Assembly: GCA_030248195.1 (NCBI GenBank)
Contig: JASAND010018212.1
Span: forward strand, 144,553-208,552
Reading direction: 5' to 3'
DNA length: 64,000 nt
Origin: Trissonchulus latispiculum
Lineage: Eukaryota; Nematoda; Enoplea; Enoplida; Ironidae
This document shows positions 44,864 to 56,788 of the stretch, one piece after another. Both the position numbers and the translations under genes were made by a program. Position 1 is the first letter of the stretch. Each line of letters begins with the position of its first letter. The notes under the pieces are model-generated. The model searched no databases, was not told the DNA's origin, and saw nothing but the letters and a program-made list of their open reading frames with translations.

Positions 44864-45519
44864 CCTACCGGCATCAACGGGTTGTCGCGCATTTTCCTCT
44901 TATCTAAAGGGCCAAAACTCAGTTTTGGTACATTTTCAGAACTTGGTTCTATTGCAACCTTCTTCCTACTCGTTGAGGGCTTTCCAATGAGTACCATATC
45001 GACTACTTTTGAGACAAATTTTAAAAATTCCGATTTTCCGGGAATTCCCGGATTTTCGGTTTTTCGGACGGAACTTTCGCTAGGCGCATTTCCGGAACAT
45101 GTCGCAAGAAGGAAAGTTGCTCAGCTCGACGAGCTCTTTCATTTGAGTACCATATCGACTACTTTTGAAGAAATTTTTCAAAATCCGGAATTTTCCGTAA
45201 CGAATATCTCGATATCCGTAAATTTCGAAATTTCGATTTCAGTTTCGAAATCAGCATGGTCGAATTACCCTATGACCAACTTTTGAGCGAAATCGGAGAC
45301 AAAAAAATTTTTACGTTTCTCTTGGTCCCCCCTTACCATTTTTAAACATTCCGGGAGCCGCCATTCCCGGAATCCGGGAGGTATCGAGCTACCCGCACTT
45401 CCGGTACCACTTCACCCCACCCCCAACTGGTACTGATAATTTCAGCCCGATCGGTCCAGCCAATCTCGAGAAAAAGGGGGGGGGGACAAGATTGTTTACC
45501 GATATAATAAATAAATAAA

Positions 45520-45587
45520 TAAATAAAGAAACTTTCCCATAACAAAGGGTTGTCTTTTTTTTTAAAAAAAATGCGACAACCCAATAA
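45520..45587. repeat. hairpin mini-element
   Basis: A unit beginning GAAACTTTCCCATAACAAAG with stem GGGTTGTC/GACAACCC, between an (AATA)n tract and a Q head. It is the same type as the third unit at 38513. Confidence 0.8.
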
Positions 45588-46905
45588 GTCAAAAGGCATC
45601 AAGTGGTTCCCGCCCGACAGTTTTCCGTTTATAGAATGAGTTTATGTATATACTTTCTGGAAAAATATGCAGTTACTAGTTTTCGTCTATTATAACTGGT
45701 TCCCACTCCCAGCTCACCAAAAGCTTTCGATTTATACCACTATCAGACCAATCCGACAAAGTTCGATTTTGACCGTTTTTGCTCATTTTTGCTCCATTTG
45801 AAGCTCTGTAACTCATTTTTCGTACACGTTGACGCTTCGGCCCTATTACAACTTTTTATCTACTCAACGAGAGCTTTCGAATGACGTCGGTATCGACCGG
45901 ATCCGGCAATTTTCAATTTTGACCCATTTTGACCTGTTTTTGGCCATTTTTGTCCCCTTTGAGGCCCCGTAACTAATTTTTCCTACATTTTGACGCCTTG
46001 GCCCTATTACAACTGTTTATCCACGCAACGAGAGCTGTCGAATGGTATCCATATTGGGGGGTTTCCGACAACTTTTAATTTTGGCCCATTTTGACCGTTT
46101 CTGGCCATTTTTGACGCCTTTGGAACCACGTAACTCATTTTGCCTACATTTTGACGCTTTACCCCTATTACAACTTTTTACCTACGCAACGAGAGCTTTC
46201 GAATGACACCGGTATCAGCCGTATCCGACAATTTTCAATTTTGGCCCATTTTGACCGTTTCTGGCCATTTTTCACCCCTTTGGAGCCCCGTAACTCTTTT
46301 CTCCTACATTTTGGCGCTTTACCCCTATTACAACTTTTTATTTACGCAACGAGAGCTATCAAATGATATCCATATTGGGGGGTTTTCGTCACTTTCAATT
46401 TTGACCATTTGCAGCATCACCGTATCGAGTAATTGCGAATTGTGTGACACTATGGTACCCAGGTGCCCGGAGGGTTTTCCCGCATCGGGTGCTACCCTAC
46501 ATGCCACATTTCAGGCCAACTAGTTGACTCTAGCTCGAGATAAAGGCGGAAAACCCCTTCAAACGGCCGTTTTGGCCGTTTTTGGCCATTTTTGACCCTT
46601 TTTCGCCTCATAACTAAAAATGGGTGCATTTTCAGGCCTTGACCCAATTACAACTTTTTCATTACTCGCCGAGAGCTTTCGAATGATACCAAAATTAGCT
46701 CATTTGGACAACTTTTTTATTTTACTCATTTTTACTCACGGGGTGCTTCGGGAGCGCCTCTACTCCCCCGGGGCTCCCCGCGCTTCCGGAAGCAGTTCAA
46801 GTCAAGACCTTCAAAATGAGGTATCAACCACCTCTCTATCCCTTTCCAATCTCGCGATAGAGGGGGGGTACACGAAAATGTGGACAATAATAAGAAGAAT
46901 AATAA

Positions 46906-46950
<45 letters not shown>

Positions 46951-49078
46951 GTCAAAAGGCATCAAGTGGTTCCCGCCCGACATTTTTCCGTTTATAGTAC
47001 GGGCTCATTTTCTGGTAAAGTATTTGGTTTCATGCTTTGCGTCTATTATAACAGTTTCCCAGCTCATCAAGAGCTTTCGGTTGATGCAATTATCAGCCAG
47101 ATCCGACAAAGTTCAATTTTTACCCTTTTGACCAGTTTGGTTAATTGTGACCCCTTTCAAACATTGTAACTCATTTTTCCTACATTTTGACGCTTTGGCC
47201 CTATTACAACTTTTTATCTAAGTAACGAGAGCTTTCGAATGGTACCCATGTCATCCCAATTGGACAATTTTTAATTTTGACCCATTTTGACCGGTTTTGG
47301 CCATTTTTGACCCCTTTGAGGCTCCGTAACTCATTTTTCCTACATTTTAGCGCTTTACCCCTATTACAACTTTTTATCCACGCAACGAGACCTGTCGAAT
47401 GGTATCCATATTGGGGGGTTTCCGACAACTTTTAATTTTGACCCATTTTGACCGGTTTTGGCCATTTTTGACCCCTTTGGAGCCCCGTAACTCATTTCTC
47501 CTACATTTTGGCGCTGTACCCCTATTACAATTTTTTACGTACGCAACGAGAGCTTTCGAATGATACCCATATTGGGAGGTTTCCGGCAACTTTTATTTTT
47601 GACCCATTTTGGCCGTTTTTGGCAATCATTTTTGACCATTTGTGGCCCCGTAACTCATTTCTCCTATATTTTGGCGCTTTATCCCTATTACAACTTTTTA
47701 TCCACGCAACGAGAGCTTTCGAATGATATCCATATTGTGGGTTTCCGACAATTTTTAATTTTGACCCATTTTGACCGGTTTTGGCCATTTTTGACCCCTT
47801 TGAGGCCCCGTAACTCATTTCTCCTACATTTTGGCGCTTTACCCCTATTATAACTTTTTACCTACGCAACGAGAGCTTTTGAATGATACCCATATTGGGG
47901 GATTTCCGACAACTTTAATTTTGACCCATTTTGACCGGTTTTGGCCATTTTTGACCCCTTTGACGCTCCTGTAACTCATGTTTCCTACATTTTGACGCTT
48001 TGGCCCTATTACAACTTTTTACCTACGCAACGAGAGCTTTCGAATGATACCCATATTGGGGGATTTCCGACAACTTTAATTTTGACCCATTTTGACCGGT
48101 TTTGGCCATTTTTGACCCCTTTGACGCTCCTGTAACTCATGTTTCCTACATTTTGACGCTTTGGCCCTATTACAACTTTTTATCCATGCAACGAGAGCTT
48201 TCGAATGACACCGGTATCAGCCGTATCCGACAATTTTCAATTTTGGCCCATTTTGACCGTTTCTGGCCATTTTTGACCCCTTTGGAGCCCCGTAACTCAT
48301 TTTTCCTACATTTTGACCCTTTGGCCCTATTACAACTTTTTATCCATGCAACGAGAGCTTTCGAATGGCACCGGTATCAGCCGTATCCGACAATTTTCAA
48401 TTTTGGCCCATTTTGACCGTTTCTGGCCATTTTTGACCCCTTTGGAGCCCCGTAACTCATTTTTCCTACATTTTGACGCTTTACCCCTATTACAACTTTT
48501 TACCTACGCAACGAGAGCTTTCGAATGATATCCATATTGAGGGGGTTTCCGTCACTTTCAATTTTGACCATTTGCAGCATCACCGTATCGAGTAATTGCG
48601 AATTGCGTGACACTATGGTACCCAGGTGCCCGGAGGGTCTTCCCGCATCGGGTGCCACCATACATGCAAAATTTCAGGCCAACTAGCTGACTCTAGCTCG
48701 TGATAAAGGCGGAAAACCCCTTCAAACGGCCGTTTTGGCCGTTTTTGGCCATTTTTGACCCTTTTTCGCCTCATAACTAAAAATGGGTGCATTTTCAGGC
48801 CTTGACCCAATTACAACTTTTTCATGGCTCGACGAGAGCTTTCGAATGATACCAAAATTAGCTCATTTGGACAACTTTTTTATTTTACTCATTTTTACTC
48901 ACGGGGGTGCTCCGGGAGCACCTCTGCTCCCCCGGGGCTCCCCGCGCTTCCGGGAGCAGTTCAAGTCAAGACCTTCAAAATGAGGTATCAACCACCTCTC
49001 TACCTTTTCCCAATCTCGAGATAGAGGGAGGGGACACGAAAATGTGAACAATAATAAGAATAAGAAGAATAATAATAA
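46951..49078 (+). repeat. Q cassette with nine 160-bp units
   Basis: GTAACTC starts fall at 47166, 47326, 47487, 47650, 47810, 47971, 48132, 48292 and 48452, a spacing of 160-163 bp. Each unit has an ACGAGAGCTTTCGAATG core and TTTTGACCCATTTTGACCG blocks. The 3' part matches that of the other Q cassettes. This is the longest satellite run in the window. Confidence 0.9.
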
Positions 49079-50447
49079 GTCAAAAGGCATCAAGTGGTTC
49101 CCGCCCGACATTTTTCCGTATATAGAATGAGTTTATAATATTCGGGGCCCCATAACTCATTTGTCCTGTATTTTGACGCGTTAGCCCTATAACAACTTTT
49201 TATCTACGTAACAAGAGCTTTTGAATGATACCCATATTGTTGGGATTCGGTTACTTTCAATTTTGACCCATTTTGACAGGTTTTGGTCATTTTTGATCCC
49301 TTTGAGGCTCCCTCACTCACCTTTCCTACGTTTTGACGCTTTGGCCCTATTACAACTTTTTATCTACGCAATGAGAGCTTTCGAATAATACCCATATTGG
49401 GGGGTTTCCGACAACTTTTGTTTTTGACCCATTTTGACCTGTTTTTGGCCATTTTTGACCCTTTGGTGCCCCGTAACTCATTTTTCCTACATTTTGACGC
49501 TTTGGCCCTATTACAACTTTTTATCCACGCAACGAGAGCTTTCGAATGACACCGGTATCAGCCGTATCCGACAATTTTCAATTTTGGCCCATTTTGACCG
49601 TTTCTAGCCATTTTTGAACCCTTTGGAGCCCCGTAACTCATTTTTCCTACATTTTGACGCTTTGGCCCTATTACAACTTTTTATCCACGCAACGAGAGCT
49701 TTCGAATGATATCCATATTGTGGGTTTCCGACAATTTTTAATTTTGACCCATTTTGACCGGTTTTGGCCATTTTTGACCCCTTTGAGGCCCCGTAACTCA
49801 TTTCTCCTACATTTTGGCGCTTTACCCCTATTACAACTTTTTACCTACGCAACGAGAGCTTTCGAATGATATCCATATTGAGGGGGTTTCCGTCACTTTC
49901 AATTTTGACCATTTGCAGCATCACCGTGTCGAGTACTTGCGAATTGCCTGACACTATGGAACCCAGGTGCCCGGAGGGTCTTCCCGCATCGGGTGCCACA
50001 CTACAGGCCAAATTTCAGGCCAACTAGTTGACTCTAGCTCGAGATAAAGACGGAAAACCCCTTCAAACGGCCGTTTTGGCCGTTTTTGGTCATTTTTGAC
50101 CATTTTCGGCCTCATAACTAAAAATGGGTGCATTTTCAGGCCTTGACCCTATTACAACTTTTTCATAGCTCAACGAGAGCTTTCGAATGATACCAAAATT
50201 AGCTCATTTGGACAAATTTTTTATTTTACTCATTTTTACTCACGGGGGTGCTCCGGGAGCACCTCTGCTCCCCCGGGGCTCCCCGCGCTTCCGGGAGCAC
50301 TTCAAGTCAAGACCTTCAAAATGACGTATCAACCACCTCTCTGCTCCTTTCCAATCTCGAGATAGAGGGGGGGTACACGAAAATGTGAACAATAATAAGA
50401 ATAATAATAATAAGAATAAGAATAATAATAATAATAATAATAATAAT

Positions 50448-50680
50448 AAACATGTCCAGAACATAGGGTTCCAAACCCTTTGGAAAAGGGCGGGAACCCA
50501 ATAAACATGTCCAGAACATAGGGTTCCAAACCCTTTGGAAAAGGGCGGGAACCCAATAAACATGTCCAGAACATAGGGTTCCAAACCTTTTGGAAAAGGG
50601 CGGGAACCCAATAAGCACAGACCAATAACAAAGTGTTGCCCATACCTTTGGAAAAGTGGGCAACACAATAATAATAATAA
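50448..50680. repeat. four tandem hairpin mini-elements, 55-bp period
   Basis: CATGTCCAGAACATAGGG starts at 50451, 50506 and 50561, with stems GGGTTCC/GGGAACCC. A fourth variant starts GCACAGACCAATAAC at 50615 with stem GTGTTGCCCA/TGGGCAACAC. All have AATAA linkers. Confidence 0.9.
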
Positions 50681-52984
50681 GTCAAAAGGCGTCAAGTGGT
50701 TCCCGCCCGACATTTTCCCCGAGCACTTGGGCTTTTCTGTGATTAGACTTGTTTTCAGGCTTTGCCACTATTACAACTTTTTATCTGCGCAACGAGAGCT
50801 TTCGATTGATACCAGAATCAACATTAATCGACAACTTTTAATTTTGACCCATTCTGACCGTTTTTGGCCATTTTTGACACCTTTGAGGCTCCGTAACTCA
50901 TTTTTCCTATATTTTGGCGCTTTACCCCTATTATAACTTTTTACCTACGCAACGAGAGCTTTTGAATGATACCCATATTGGGGGATTTCCGACAACTTTA
51001 ATTTTGACCCATTTTGACCGGTTTTGGCCATTTTTGACCCCTTTGACGCTCCTGTAACTCATGTTTCCTACATTTTGACGCTTTGGCCCTATTACAACTT
51101 TTTACCTACGCAACGAGAGCTTTCGAATGATACCCATATTGGGGGGTTTCCGTCACTTTCAATTTTGACCATTTGCAGCATCACCGTATCGAGTAATTGC
51201 GAATTGCCTGATACTATGGAACCCTGGTGCCCGGAGGGTCTTCCCGCATCGGGCGCCACCCTACATGAAAAATTTCAGGCCAACTAGTTGACGCTAGCTC
51301 GAGATAAAGGCGGAAAACCCCTTCAAACGGCCGTTTTGGCCGTTTTTGGCCATTTTTGACCATTTTTCGCCTCATAACTCAAAATAGGTGCATTTTCAGG
51401 CATTGACCCAATTACAACTTTTTCATTACTCGCTGAGAGCTTTCGAATGATACCAAAATTAGCTCATTTGGACAACTTTCTTATTTTACTCATTTTTACT
51501 CACGGGGATGCTCCGGGAGCACCTCTGCTCCCCCGGGGCTCCCCGCGCTTCCGGGAGCAGTTCAAGTCAAGACCTTCAAAATGAGGTATCAACCACCTCT
51601 CTACCCCTTCCCAATCTCGAGATAGACAGGGGGACACGAAATTGTGGACAATAATAAGAATAAGTCAAAAGGCATCAAGTGGTTCCCGCCCGTCATTTTT
51701 CCGTTTATAAAAAGCGCTCATTTTCAGGAAAAGTATTCGGTTTCATGCTTTGCGACTATTGTAACAGTTTTATACATTACCAAGAGCATTAGATTGATAC
51801 CATTGTCAGCCAGATCCGACAAACTTCAGTTTGCACTCATTATGACCAATTTGGCGATTTTTGACTCATTCGAAGGCTCGTAGCTCATTTTTCCTACACT
51901 TTGACGCCTTGGCCCTGTCACAACGTTTTATCTACGCAGCGATAGCTTTCGAGTAATACCGGCATCAGCCGGATCCGACAACTTTTAATTTTGACCCATT
52001 TTGATCGTTTTTGGCCAGTTTGACCCCTTTCAGGCCCCGTAACTAATTTCTCCTACATTTTGGTGCTTTACCCCTATTACAACTTTCTACCTACGCAACG
52101 AGAGCTTTCGAATGATATCCACATTGTGCGGTTTCTGACAACTTTCAATTTTGACCCATTTTGACCGGTTTTGGTCATTTTTGACCCCTTTGAGGCCCCG
52201 TAACTCATTTTTCCTACATTTTGACGCCTTGGCCCTATTACAGCTTTTTATCCACGCAACCAGAGCTTTCGAACGATACCCATATTGGGAGGTTTTCGAC
52301 AACTTTTATTTTTTACCCATTTTGACCGTTTTTGGCCATTTTTGACCCCTTTGAGGCCCCGCAACTCACTTTTCCTACATTTTGACGCCTTGGCCCTATT
52401 ACAACTTTTTACCTACTCAGCGAGAGCTTTCGAATGATAGTCATATTGGGGGGTTTCCGTCACTTTCAATTTTGACCATTTGCAGCATCGCCGTATCGAG
52501 TAATTGAGAATTGCGTGACACTATGGTGCCCAGGTGCCCGGAGGGTCTTCCCGCATCGGGCGCGACCCTACATGCCAAATTTCAGGCCAACCAGTTGACT
52601 CTAGCTCGAGATAAAGGCGGAAAACCCCTTAAAACGGCCGTTTTGGCCGTTTTTGTCCATTTTTGACCCTTTTCGCCTCATAACTCAAAATTACATTTTC
52701 AGGCCTTGACCCTATTACAACTTTTTCATGGCTCGACGAGAGCTTTCGAATGATATCAAAATTAGCCCATTTGGACAACTTTTTTATTTTACTCATTTTT
52801 ACTCACGGGGGTGCTCCGGGAGCACCTCTGCTCCCCAGGGGCTCCCCGCACTTCCGGGAGCAGTTCAAGTCAAGACCTTCAAAATGAGGTATCAACCACC
52901 TCTCTATCCCTTCCCAATCTCGAGATAGAAGGGGGGACACGAAAATGTGAACAATAATAATAAGAATAAGAATAGGAATAATAA

Positions 52985-53051
52985 TAAACATGTCCAGAAC
53001 ATAGGGTTCCAAACCATTTGGAAAAGGGCGGGAACCCAATAAGAAGAATAA
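52985..53051. repeat. hairpin mini-element
   Basis: One ACATGTCCAGAACATAGGG unit with the same stem, between the tail of one Q cassette and the head of the next. Confidence 0.85.
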
Positions 53052-54576
53052 GTCAAAAGGCATCAAGTGGTTCCCGCCTGACATTTTTCCGTTTATAGAA
53101 TGAGTTTATAATATTCGGGGCCCCATAACTCATTTGTCCTATATCTTGACGCGTGAGCTCTATTACAACTTTTTATCTACGTAACGAGAGCTTTCGAATG
53201 ATATCCATATTGTTCAGTTTCGGTTACTTTCAATTTTGACCCATTTCGACCGGTTTTGGCCATTTTTGACCCACTTGAGGCTCCGTAACTAATTTATCTT
53301 GCAGTTTGGTGCTTTCGTTCTATTACAACTTTTTATCAACGCAACGAGAGCTTTCGATTGATATCCATATTGTGGGTTTCCGACAATTTTTAATTTTGAC
53401 CCATTTTGACCGGTTTTGGCCATTTTTGACCCCTTTGCGGCTCCGTAACTCATTTCTCCTACATTTTGGCGCTTTACCCATATTACAACTTTTTATCTAC
53501 GCAACGAGAGCTTTCGAATGATACCCTTATTGGGAGGTTTCCGACAACTTTTATTTTTGACCCATTTTGACCATTTTTGGCCTGTTTTGACCCCTTTGAG
53601 GACCCGTAACTCATTTCTCCTTCATTTTGGCGCTTTACCCCTATTACAACTTTTTACCTACGCAACAAGAGCTTTCGAATGATACCCATATTGGGGGATT
53701 TCCGGCACTTTCAATTTTGGCCCATTTTGACCGTTTCTGGCCATTTTTGACCCCTTTGGAGCCCCGTAACTCATGTTTCCTACATTTTGACGATTTATCC
53801 CTATTACAACTTTTTACCTACGCAACGAGAGCTTTCGAATGACACCGGTATCAGCCGTATCCGACAATTTTCAATCAGGTTTCCGGCACTTTTAATTTTG
53901 ACCATTTCCAGCATCACCGTATCGAGTAATTTCTAATTGCCTGACACTATGGAACCCAGGTGCCCGGAGGGTCTTCCCGCATCGGGGCCACCCTATATGC
54001 CAAATTTCAGGCCAACTAGTTGACTCTAGCTCGAGATAAAGGCGGAAAACCCCTTCAAACGGCCGTTTTGGCCGTTTTTGGCCATTTTTGACCCGTTTTC
54101 GCCTCCTAACTCAAAATGGGTGCATTTTCAGGCATTGACCCAATTACAACTTTTTCATTACTCGCTGAGAGCTTTCGAATGATACCAAAATTAGCTCATT
54201 TGGACAACTTTTTTATTTTGCTCATTTTTACTCACGGGGGTGCTCCGGGAGCACCTCTGCTCCCCCGGGGCTCCCCGCTCTTCCGGGAGCAGTTCAAGTC
54301 AAGACCTTCAAAATGAGGTATCAACCACCTCTCTACCCCTTCCCAATCTCGAGATAGACAGGGGGTACACGAAATTGTGGACAATAATAACAAGAATAAT
54401 AAGTCAAAAGGCATCAAGTGGTTCCCGCCCGTCATTTTTCCGTTTACAGAAAGGGCTCATTTCCAGGAAAGTGCAATGCGTATGTGTATGACTACCCATG
54501 TTCGTACGTACAATTTATCCTTGCTTCCGTATTTATAAGCACATATATATACATATTCATATTATTACAATACTGG

Positions 54577-54937
54577 TAGTGATGGGCACCGGAATGTTTT
54601 TATATCCGGATATCCGCCTATTTTGCGTTAACGGATATCCGGATATCCGGTTATCCGCCTATTCCAAACTGAAGTTCAAGAAACATTTTCGATTTTGCAG
54701 TTAAACGTGCAATTTTTCTGTCAATTTTTTCGGTATGCTGTGAATTTCTATCATGCAATCAAGCCACAACCTTGATTTCAAATATATTTTTGAAAAATAT
54801 TTTCAAAATTTTGAAATTTTTGTCAAAAATTTGCTAATTTTTCATTACTTTGTCTGAAATGTACAAGGATATCCGGATATTTTTCTCAAATCGGATATTA
54901 TCCGGATATCCGGATATCCAGTGCCCATCACTAATAC
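54577..54937. mobile_element. hAT-like MITE in left arm
   Basis: The ends AGTGATGGGCACCGG and CCAGTGCCCATCACT are inverted, flanked by AATACTGG and AATACTGA, an almost exact 8-bp duplication. Subterminal GGATATCCGGATATCCGG repeats occur at both ends. The interior is AT-rich without a gene. An inverted copy sits in the right arm, so it predates the inversion. Confidence 0.75.
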
Positions 54938-56788
54938 TGACATATATACCCACTTTACGTACGTACTGAATTTGGAAACTGAAACTGTCCAAAAGTATTG
55001 AATTTTGAAGCGAAAATCGCAGCAATGGTCCACGGGGCCATCGCCCTACCGTTTTCAACCTTTCACCATGTTTGATTGATCACGTTTAATATTCTTGTAA
55101 TTCTTGGTTTAAAGTGATGAACGTAATTGGCATATAGGTCGAAAACGGTAATCCCATCGCCATAGGGATCGCCCCCGATAGCTCTGCTGCGCCAAGCGCA
55201 CGGGCCCCCCACCCACCGTTTCCCCAGATCAAAATTTCCCTAAACTCCAGGAAAGAGAACACAATAGTTAAATTCTGGAAAGATTAACACTTGCTAGAAG
55301 TGAAAATGACTTACCGGCAATTGAAGCAATGGTCAGTACTTAATAGTTGAAAATACCAGTTATTTCAAACTTCTTCAGCTTATACCCCGTTCGTCGTTAC
55401 AATGCCAGAAACAGTGGTCAGTACTTAATAGTTGAAAACACAAGTTATTTCAAACTTCTTCAGCTTATACCCCGTTCGTCGTTACAATGCCAGACGCAGG
55501 GAGACACAAGGGACGTCACCTGTGTATAGCAGTTACATAGTACAGACAATAATATGACAAGGTAACATGACAATGCCAGACACAGGGAGACACGAAGGAC
55601 GTCACCTGTGTATAGCAGTTACATACTACAGACAATCATATGATATGGTAATATGACAATGCCAGACACAGGGAGACACGAGGGACGTCACCTGTGTATA
55701 GCACTTACACAGTACAGACAATCAAAGGAAAAACAACATTTTTTGTGTTTTCTATTTTTTTTACATTTTCATAATATTTTCTATTTTTTTTACATTTTCA
55801 TAATATTTACAGTCAGCATAACAATGCCAGACACAGGGAGACACGATGGACGTCACCTGTGTATAGCAGTTACAAAGTACAGATAATCAAAGGATATGGT
55901 GACATGATAAAGCCAGACATAGGGAGACACGAGGGACGTCACCTGTGTATAGCAGTTACATAATACAGCCAACCAAAAAAACATACAATACAACATACAT
56001 ATTTATATATAGGAATGATTCATATCGGAATGCTGATGACTGGGACACTGTGACCCCAGAGATTGATTAGTAGTCTCAGCTCGACAATTACTATCAGTAA
56101 GTAACAATTTGCCCTGATCTGTATACGGAATAAGTTGAAAAACAAGGGAACAGACTGTAGGCAAAGACCACAACAATTAGGCAGCAAGTTTCCACTCAAG
56201 TCAACATAAAAGTTTATGGTAAGTAAAGCACTACGCAAAAGTGGAATTGAGATCATAGCAGAAGGACACTAGTGGAAATTAAAGTTACCAAAGAATATAC
56301 GCACAAAATTAAATAAAATAACGGTTTTACTAGAAAGTGACACTAGTGGGAAAGTTTTGCAAAAGCGATAGAAAGCTGACAAAATAAACTCAATCCCCAG
56401 AAAAATTGGACAAGATAACGGCAAAAAGATGTAAGTAAAAACATGTCCTAACAAAGGAAACTGTTAAGTAGAAGATTTTCCTCTAAAAAATCACAAACAG
56501 CTTTCAACAAAGTGACAGCAATAAATGTTGGTGTACAAAGAACAATTTAAGAGATGCAAAATTAAAACTCAATTAGTTTACGCAACATTAAGCCTCAAAA
56601 CCCATTCAAAACATGACTGGTAAGAATTTTTAAAAAAATTTAGACAAAGCTTTTTAGACAACGATGTTCCCTAGACCAGCACAGCAAAAGTCATAAGTTT
56701 CCGTTACAAATACATATACATACACAACAGAATTGACAACGTACGTAGCTATACATAATATATGAAAACAGTCAATCTAGGGGACAGT
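54938..56788. other. non-coding 3' flank of the helicase, left arm
   Basis: No gene. A GC-rich stretch (55150-55235, with GATCGCCCCCGATAGC) is preserved in both arms. 55330-55500 holds two ~90-bp copies with TTATACCCCGTTCGTCGTT. 55500-55975 holds ~90-bp tandem units, and 55980-56788 is likely 3'UTR or spacer. Short frames there look conserved only because the arms are near-identical. Confidence 0.6.
55480..55975. repeat. ~90-bp tandem repeats, left arm
   Basis: Five or so units contain GCCAGACACAGGGAGACACG and GACGTCACCTGTGTATAGCA. One pair is separated by a T-rich insert with CATTTTCATAATATTT twice. The mirror set is at 62470-62965. Confidence 0.85.

Larger units (their letters stand above)
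36741..54480 (+). repeat. array of ~17 AAT-tailed cassettes
   Basis: Head-to-tail gene-free cassettes, all in plus orientation and nearly always joined through AAT/AATA tracts. Head families: P (CCTACCGGCATCAACGGGTT; 36741, 41174, 44864); Q (GTCAAAAGGCATCAAGTGG; 43321, 45588, 46951, 49079, 50681, 51664, 53052, 54403); R (ACTAGCGCTACTGCAAGAAT; 39972, 40498, 42123, 42648); S (37545); T (38579). Tails read CCAATCTCGAGATAGAGGGG...GACA plus a short stretch and (AAT)n, or GATCGGTCCAGCCAATC plus the same. Interiors are ~155-161-bp satellite units with a palindromic core. Open frames here are repeat artefacts and I call no gene. The layout resembles composite, VNTR-containing non-autonomous retroelements inserted into each other's tails, but no enzyme is encoded in the window. 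Confidence 0.85.

Noticed and set aside
43538..53890. Regularly spaced repeats that could suggest a CRISPR array.
   Set aside because: The 160-bp units are repetitive through their whole length with no unique spacers, and the genome is eukaryotic.
36741..54480. Helitron origin for the cassettes, given hairpins near ends.
   Set aside because: Heads do not start with TC, tails end in AAT tracts and not hairpin-CTRR, and insertion is not between A and T in unique DNA.
38310..54490. Dozens of 60-200-codon frames in the cassette array, many similar to each other.
   Set aside because: Similarity follows from repetition of the DNA. The frames occur on both strands, have no domains, and start and stop at arbitrary places in the satellite units.
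56020..56454. Two hydrophobic minus-strand frames conserved between the arms (mirrored at 61983-62423).
   Set aside because: The arms are near-identical at DNA level, so conservation is not evidence of coding. They lie in the likely 3'UTR.
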